NCBI GenBank assembly: GCA_949987565.1
Contig: OX465107.1
Coordinates: forward strand, 18,044,379-18,108,378
DNA from: Luidia sarsii
Lineage: Eukaryota; Echinodermata; Asteroidea; Paxillosida; Luidiidae
Length of the DNA stretch: 64,000 nt
Direction: 5' to 3'
The stretch's first letter is position 1. The number at the start of each line of letters is the position of its first letter. Both the position numbers and the translations under genes were made by a program. Shown piece by piece: positions 35,401-44,400 of the stretch. The notes beneath the pieces are model-generated. The model was not told where the DNA came from and made no database searches. It saw only the letters and a list, made by a program, of their open reading frames with translations.

Positions 35401-38400
35401 TGGCACAAATTGTAGAAAAGGAGTGCACTTTAACCTCATGTGTGCTTAACCCATCACTGCATCATTGTACTACTGCTTGATTAACAACCATTTGCCCTTG
35501 CACATTTGAATGGAATTGGACTACCCCTCATGCCATAAATTTTTGAGGAGATTATTGTTTTCTCATTTAGTAAACTGAATCATTTCTGTGGGGATTTTAT
35601 TTGTTGTCATGACCAACAGAAAGCGGAGTACGTTCCACATCTACAATGCAGCTCTCGCCGGACAACAGAGAGAGTGGCAATAAGTCAGCCTCTTCTCTAC
35701 CAGAGGGTGAGTGAAGGGCGCCCTCTATAGACAGCCTATCTCACAAAGAAGGCCCTAGAGTTGATCCCAACCATCCGGGGATTCAACTGAGTGGCTGTAG
35801 TCAAAGTGATCTGAGGATCCTCCCGGACCCCTCCCCCAGCAAGGATTAATGTACCTAGTAAGGAAAAAATAGCTCCATTAATGGCACAAAAGGCACACCG
35901 TATGCCGTAAGTGCCATCACCCCCATACAACACACACACAAAGTGCTTGAGAAATGTTGGCCAGATTGTTGCACACCGGGTAGCAAGGGAGATGTGCTAC
36001 TAGAGAGTTTTGAAAAGATACCAGAGAGTGCATTTAGACTTGAAGATGGACACTAGCCTGATTGGTCCACTGGTGAGTTGTGCGATAAACTTTAATCTTA
36101 GGTCATTTGGACTCACTCCAGGCTTTGCCCCAGATATGATTTGAAGGTTTGCATGGAGGAAATACTAAGTGGAAGGTTTGCGGTGACACCATGTACATGT
36201 ATGTACATGTACATCATCTCTTAAGAGAAGGAGCGGGGCTCTGAAAAGAGCCGTTAACTCAATGTTTCGGGAGAGTTACCAGCTCTTTTCAGTGCCATAC
36301 TGCTGATGTACATGGTGTCACCGCAAACCTCATTCTTTGTGAAAAACCTAGCTGGTGAATTCTGGACTGGATTAGTCAGAAATGCAGCTGGCTAGCCGCG
36401 ACTCTTGGGGGGAAAAGTCAAGAAAGATAAGTTGCAAGGTGACACCACGTAACGCAACTCCTTTGAGAGGTCTCAAAGGAGATGCGTTACGTGGTGTCAC
36501 CACAAACCTTCCACTTGGGCTTTGGCCAGTAACTACATGTAAGTACCAAGTTTGGCCTGTAACTGTGGCCTTTTGCAGGCTCAGAGCAGGCCGATTCGTC
36601 GGCCTCTGCCAAGGGTGAGAGTCATCCGCCGAGTCCTTTCAGGGGCAAGCACGCCAATAGCTCCACCATGAAGAGCTTCTTCAGCACGCTGATGACCAGC
36701 AGCGACCTGGCCCGCGTGGAGACACCCTAGTGAGTCCCTGCTTCTCTGCTATTGTCCCCTCATCTCTGAGACTTTATGTACAGTATCCAAGTAAAATGAA
36801 AAAAATGCTTACTGACTGAAATTATTAAAATTCAAATATCAAATATCAGGAGGGCCTCTCAAGTAAAAAAAAAAATTAGTAGTATTTTCACGTCGCTCCT
36901 GTCAGATTTTTCACTTTTTCACCCCAAATCAGTTTTCCCAGATTTTTCTGAAAATTAATCCTCAGGTATCTGAGAGCCCTCTGACATAAATCAGACATTG
37001 TCAGACTTTCAGTAGACCAGTTGAAGTCATTTTTGGCCCCCTTAAAAAAACTTGATTTTTGGCCCAATTTTCGACATGTTCGACAGGTCCACTCCTGTAA
37101 GATTTTTCAGTTTTTGACCCAAAATCAGTTTTCCCAGATTTCTCTGAAAATGACTCCTCAGGTATCTGAGAGCCCTCTGACATGGATCAGATTTTCGGTA
37201 GACCAGTTGAAGTCATTTTTGGCCCCCTCAAAAAAACTTGATTTTTGGCCCAATTTTCGACATGTTCGACAGGTCCGCTCCTGTAAGATTTCTCAGTTTT
37301 CTACCCAAATTTGTTTTCCCATATTTCTCTGAAAATGACTCCTCAGGTATCTGAGAGCCCTCTGACATGGATCAGACTTTCGGTAGACCAGTTGAAGTCA
37401 TTTTTGGCCCCCTTAAAGAAACTTAATTTTTGGCCCAATTTTCGACATGTTCGACAGGTCCACTCCTGTAAGATTTCTCAGTTTTTCACCCCAAATCAGT
37501 TTTCCCATATTTCTCTGAAAATGACTCCTCAGGTATCTGAGAGCCCTCTGACATGGATCAGACTTTTGGTAGACCTGTTTAAGTAATTTTTGGCCCCACA
37601 AAAAAAACTTGAGTTTTGGCCCAATTTTCGACATGTTCGACAGGTCCGCTCCTGTAAGATTTTTCAGTTTTTGACCCAAAATCAGTTTTCCCAGATTTCT
37701 CTGAAAAGGACTCCTCAGGTATCTGAGAGCCCTCTGACATGGATCAGACTTTCGGTAGACCTGTTGAAGTCATTTTTGGCCCCCTTAAAAAAACTTGATT
37801 TTTGGCCCAATTTTCGACATGTTCGACAGGTCCGCTCCTGTAAGATTTTTCAGTTTTTGACCCAAAATCAGTTTTCCCAGATTTCTCTGAAAATGACTGT
37901 TCAGGTATCTGAGAGCCCTCTGACATGGATCAGATTTTCGGTAGACTAGTTGAAGTCATTTTTGGCCCCCTAAAAAAAACTTGATTTTTGGCCCAATTTT
38001 CGACATGTTCGACAGGTCCGCTCTTGTAAGATTTTTCAGTTTTTGACCCAAAATCAGTTTTCCCAGATTTCTCTGAAATTTACTCCTCAGGTATCTGAGA
38101 GCCCTCTGACATGGATCAGACTTTCGGTAGACCAGTTGAAGTCATTTTTGGCCCCCTCAAAAAATCTTGATTTTTGGCCCAATTTTCGACATGTTCGACA
38201 GGTCCGCTCCTGTAAGATTTTTCAGTTTTTGACCCAAAATCAGTTTTCCCATATTTCTCTGAAAATGACTCCTCAGGTATCTGAGAGCCCTCTGACATGG
38301 ATCAGATTTTCGGTAGACCAGTTGAAGTCATTTTTGGCCCCCTCAAAAAAACTTGATTTTTGGTCCAATTTTCGACATGTTCGACAGGTCCGCTCCTGTA

Positions 38401-41400
38401 AGATTTTTCAGTTTTCTACCCAAAATCAGTTTTCCCATATTTCTCTGAAAATGACTCCTCAGGTATCTGAGAGCCCTCTGACATGGATCAGACTTTCTGT
38501 AGACCTGTTGAAGTCATTTTTGGCCCCTTAAAAAAACCTTGATTTTTTGCCCAATTTTCGACATGTTGGACAGGTCCGCTCCTGTAAGATTTTTCAGTTT
38601 TTGACCCAAAATCAGTTTTCCCATATTTCTCTGAAAATGACTCCTCAGGTATCTGAGAGCCCTCTGACATGGATCAGACTTTCTGTAGACCTGTTGAAGT
38701 CATTTTTGGCCCCTTAAAAAAACCTTGATTTTTTGCCCAATTTTCGACATGTTCGACAGGTCCGCTTCTGTAAGTTACGATGAGTTTTGTGAAATTGACT
38801 TCTGATCAGGATGATCAAGTCTGTTGAGTGGATGTGGTGGGCCTCTCACATCAGGCTTATCTGTGAGTTTGGGTTTGACCACGTAGATATTTGAATCGGC
38901 CTGCATGGATTGTCAGTCATTCTTTCTCTTCTCTTCCTGTTGGCAGCCCGCCCAATGAGCATCACGTACTGCCGTCATGCACCGTCATGCCGGTCATCAT
39001 CTATGACCAAGAGCCCAGCACCATCATTGCCTACGCACTCAGGTAGGACTGGTTATGAGGAGCTAGCTGCCTCTCGTCTGTAGGTTGAGACAACTCGATA
39101 TCATCTTGAAGACAAACTCTTTCTGAGAAAAACGTAGGAAATCTGATTGCATGGGGACTTGAACCTGAGACCTCTAGCTTTAAGTATCAGCACGTTTGAA
39201 AAAGAAGTATACATTTTCAACTTTGATGATGTAAAATGCACTTTTTTCAAAAATGTATGAGTGTCTGATCTTTAGTTCTGCCTCTAAAGAAGAGAGAGAA
39301 CACTAGGCCCTCTCAAATGTTGAGATTTGCATTTTCCAGCAGTTTCCAGATTCTAGTATTTCATTTCATTTCATTTAGTATTTTTCGGGACAAACAAAAA
39401 TGTAACACAACAAGAACGAGGCAGCACCCGAAGGATTGGCTCTCCCTTTTCCACCATAGCAACACAAAACAAATAATTATACACATTAAAAAAGATAGAT
39501 AACAAATAAATTAATTAATTTTTAAAAAAAATGGATTAAAAAAAAAATTCAATAGATACAAAAAATTAAAAAGAAATTTCTAAAGAAAGAAATAAATGGA
39601 TAAAAAAAATCACTCCTGTGTTTTTTTTAACCACTTTGCACCTTGACATCCACAATCAGAGCCCAGGACGTGTTGCTATGCGCCAGGGCCCTCCAAGTCT
39701 GGGTCCCACCTTTTTAAAACAAAGACCCTTTTCAGCTGAATACAGAACAAAATGTAGCAAGAGAATAGCCACACTGATGTCTGATTGTGCCAGGTTTGAC
39801 TTGCTGGCACACATTCGACTTGCTTGCACTCATTGATTTATTCTACAGGTATTCATTGTTCCTGATTGTCTAGTCTTGTTTTCTTCGGCAGCTCTGAAAA
39901 GTACAAGACGCAGTTGTACGAACTGCAGCAGCCCGACTCGTTGCAGTCCAGCGAGGCCACACCACAGTCCAGCAGCAACCCCAGCTCCAGGGGCTCCAGT
40001 CCCGTCCTGAAGCGACACCACGCCTTCACCGACGGCAGCCAGGGGCCGACGGAAGGCAAAGAGCGCTCAAAGAAGGGCCAGCTGACAAGTGAGGAGAAAC
40101 CAGAACTCTTGATATGAGACCTCAGGCCATTCCTGTCTCTGCCCCTGCCCTCTTGCTGTTCCCCTGTCCCTGCCTCTGCCTCTGCCCCTGCCCCTTCCCC
40201 TGCCCCTGCCCCTGCCCTTGCCCCTTCCCCTGCTTCTGCCTATGCCTCTGCCTCAGCCTCTACCACTGCCTCTGCCTCTGCCTCTCCCTCTCCCTCTCAC
40301 TCTCCCTCTCCCTCTCCTTCCTCCTCTTTCGAGAATGAGTGTGGCTCTGAAAGAGAAGAGAAGTGTTACATGGATGGTGTCACTGCTAACCTTCCACTTA
40401 TGTTTGTAGTACTTCACAGTATATTTATTTATTTATTTATTTTATATTATATTTATTTATTTATTTATTTATTTTATTTATTTTTTTAAATAGGGAGAGC
40501 AAGTCGAACGGTCATCTCCTTTCTGCGAGGTAAAATCCCAGAGAATTCCAGCAGCTCCCAGCCCAGTGGACAGCGTGCCAAGGAGGAGGGTCAGTTTACG
40601 TACACAGACACCATCCTCTGTCGCGCCCCGGGCATGGAGGAGTCGTCCTTCAACACCTCCCCAGTCGCCGAGATGAAAGGTCTGTCGCAACACTAGCTCC
40701 GGTTCACCTCTTTGGAATCAATTGAATCTATAGCGGCTTCTTCCCTCGTTCTGCCTCTCTCTGGAATTCCCTTCATGTTTTCCCCCCAGCCTACGATCAT
40801 GCCCTTTCTAAAGAGGAATGTCGATTCCTATCTCCAGTCTTCCCGAGTCCCTCTCTATCTCCTTTCCTTAGGCTTAGCCCTTAACCTTATGTGGCTTTGT
40901 AGCCTTGGTTTGGACGAATTTACATTTAAAAAAAATACAAAAAAATAGCATCAGTCAGTGTCAGTGGCCAGTGCCAACAGCCTCTGTAGGGGTCAGGTCA
41001 ATCAGTGAGATTTGAAGCTTTACCACTTGATGGGATTGTGATATTATTGATGGTTGCTGTGATACTGTTCAGAAGTATCTCCTGTGCATGAGGTGGAATG
41101 GCTCTGACAATGAACTTGTCGTTGTGAATTTTACGTTTCCTCCAAGATGCTCTGGTTGTTCTCAGGGGAGTGAGGCAATAACTGATAGCCACATTGCCGA
41201 TAGCCACAGCTATTGCTAGTAGCAATGACCATTGCCAGTAGCCATGGCCATTGCCAGTAGCCATGGCCATTGTCAGTAGCCATGGCCATTGCCAGTAGCC
41301 ATGACCATTGCCAGTAGTCATGGCCATTGCCAGTAGCCACGGCCATTGCCAGTAGCCACAGCCATTGCCAGTAGCCATGGCCATTGTCAGTAGCCATGGC

Positions 41401-44400
41401 CATTGCAAGTAGCCACGGCCATTGCCAGTAGCCACGGCCATTGCCAGTAGCCACGGCCATTGCCAGTAGCCACAGCCATTGCCAGTAGCCACGGCCTTTG
41501 CCAGTAGCCACGGCCATTGCCAGAGGCCATCCCCATTGCCAGAGGCCATCCCCATTGCCAGAGGCCATGGTCATTGCCAGTAGCCATGGCCATTGTCAGT
41601 AGCCACGGCCATTGTCAGTAACCACAGTCATTGCCAATAGCCAATTCATCAGCAACTTATCACAATGATGTTTGTTTCAGATGAGTCCGACTTTGATTTC
41701 ACCCATCGCAGCAGTGCAGACAAACGGGATGCCCCATCACCGCACATCGACCTCCGTGAGTTGCTTCATACATGATTGATTTCAAAGAATGAACCCAGCC
41801 AAATTCAATTCACTGGTTTTGTAATGCTGTAATACATGGAAAGGTATTACTGTACATGACTCGCACTTACGTAAGTCTCGACTTTTGTGACTCGGACTCA
41901 ATTAACCCGGATATCTTGTGACTCAAACACAAGTCTTGATGTTTTTCAAACCCCTTGCACTGTGAACATCCAAACCCCGAAAATCGGGTGGAAAATGTCA
42001 CGTTGCAGTGAAAATAACATTCACTGCAGTTTCACCACTTTGTCATGCTCAAATGCTCTCCACTAGCTTTTCATGGCGATTTCACCAATGGTCTATTCAA
42101 GGCCACATTCTTGATGGTAAATGGCTGCAATGCACAAGCCTATGGTGTATAATTACACAGACTAGACTACAACTGCCTGGCAGATGAGTTGTGCGGTAAT
42201 TTGGCTGGAGCAGGTCAGATGAGGTGAAATGTTCAGGGTGAATTCACTTCAAAAGGGTCCGTGAAATCACTATGATTTTTCATGGCAACATGACATATTC
42301 ACCCTACTGTATGTTCACGGTTTAGTTTTTCATAGTGTTTATTTATTTTATTTATTTCATTTTTCGGGATACATGTACAGCATTCATATCACAGCACACA
42401 AGTAAGAAAGTAAAAAAGTGGAAAACAGAAATAAATCAATAAAAAAACAGCAAACAAACAAATAGACAAACAAACAACAACAGCAACAATAACAGAAACA
42501 ACATCCAATTAACTCCCGCAGGATTGCCAAAAGAAACTAGTTTCTGTCAGGGGGCTCTCCAAATTAAAAAAAAAAAAAAAAAAATATAAAATATATATAT
42601 GGAAAAAGGAACTATTGCATAAAGTAAATTACAGATTTCATTTCATTTCAATAATGACTATTAACAGCTAAATATAATGACATACAAAAATGTTGCAAAC
42701 TGCTTACTGACTAAAATTACCAAAATGCAAATCTTAAAATTTAGTGGGCTTGACGTTTTGATCCTAGCAGGACCTTTCTCAAAGGCAGAGAAAGGTCCTG
42801 CTTGAGAAAGGTCCTGCTAGGATCGAAACGTCAGGCCCACTAAATTTTAACAACTAAATATAATAGTTCTTCCCAACTCTTCGCGGACGCCTCAATGCAG
42901 AGTTCACAGATGCCGCCCATACGCAGTTCTTCTGCCTGGTCTACCACGCTGACCAGTTCCGGCAGCTTCGTAAGATCCTCTTCCCGGCCGGTGAGGAGAC
43001 CTACATCCGGTCACTGTCCTGCTCCGTCACCTGGCTGGCCCAGGGCGGCAAGTCCCGCTCCAAGTTCCTCAAGACTATTGGTGAGTATTAGAGAGAAAGG
43101 AGAGAGTTCAAGACCATTGATGAGCCAATGTCCATTCACAGAAGTAGATGAACCAGAGCTGGTCACCTACCTCAGTAACTGCCAATTTTGAATGTTGTGA
43201 TTGACATACGAGAGAAGAAGAGAGAGAGGGAGAGAGGAGAGAGGTCATGTTGCATGAGGCAATTTCTTTTTTTTTGGGGGGGGGGAGTTGGCAAGTCAGT
43301 TTTGTGGTAGGCTGAAAAGTGTCGCTGTTCAAAACTTGCACAATAGTGGCGTCAATGAAAAACTGACAGGGATCTTTTGAACAAATTGATAAAAAAAGAT
43401 GGCAAGGAAAACTTTGTAACCCTGCCTTCCAGTTTGTCAAATTGCTTCTGGTTATTCAGAGGGATGTTACACCGTAGGTTTGGCATTATCAGCAAGCCTT
43501 TCCACAAAAGCACCACTCACTGTGCAGTTCTCTCCCTCTGTGTTTTCCTCAATTCAGACGACAGGTTTGTGCTGAAGCAGATATCGCGACTGGAGTTTCA
43601 GTTCTTCAAGGACTTTGCCCCGCATTACATCAAGTACATCCAGCAGGCGCACGCCGAACAGGTACTCCCAACTGAAACCACTCTGACTGCCCACAAATTT
43701 GCAGGTCCGGCGGCCCCACCATTGCATCCTGACGGCCGCCGCACACGAGAGCTATCTGCTGAGCCAAAAATCTCTCAAGGCCATTAGCTCATGTTTTGGT
43801 GAGATTTCTGCCTCTCATCAAAGCCTTGAGACCAATATCTGTCCTGTTTTATTTTGTTTGCCTCACGTGGGGCAAAAAAAATCACCATATGCGGCGACTT
43901 GAGCTACGTGCTGAGCCCCAAAAAACTGAAAACTGGCCAATGAAAATGCACGGCCTATTCACATGGTTTCCAAAATCAAACAGGGCAAAGGTTTGTTGGT
44001 CTCTTTGGTCTTGATATAGGACAAGTTACCCTTCCTATGATGCGTCATAGTGTTTTGTGAAATTGAAGTGAAAATTTTGTGAACTTTTTGTGAAATCAAA
44101 GTGTCTGTCCCCCTCTCAATAACCCCCCTCCCCCCCCCCCCCCTGACAGAGACCCACGTGCCTGGCGAAGATTCTGGGCATCTACAAGGTGGGCTACCAG
44201 AACCCCGTCACCAACACGGCCCAGAAGCACGTGCTGCTGGTCATGGAGAACCTCTTCTACCAGCGGCGCATGGCCCAGGTCTTTGACCTGAAGGGCTCGG
44301 TCCGCAACCGCCACGTCAAGACCACGGGCCAGGAGCAGCAGGACCTGGTGCTGATGGACGAGAACCTCCTGAGACGTGAGTTCCGCCACAACAGGGGCCC

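Noticed and set aside
37001..38670. Series of open frames with shared peptides on both strands
   Set aside because: They arise from the 186-bp satellite, whose period is a multiple of three. No codon-like bias and no splice logic within PIKFYVE.
40998..41593. Antisense Trp/Gly/Asn-rich repeat protein
   Set aside because: Produced by an 18-bp minisatellite in intron 25. There is no start context or splice support.
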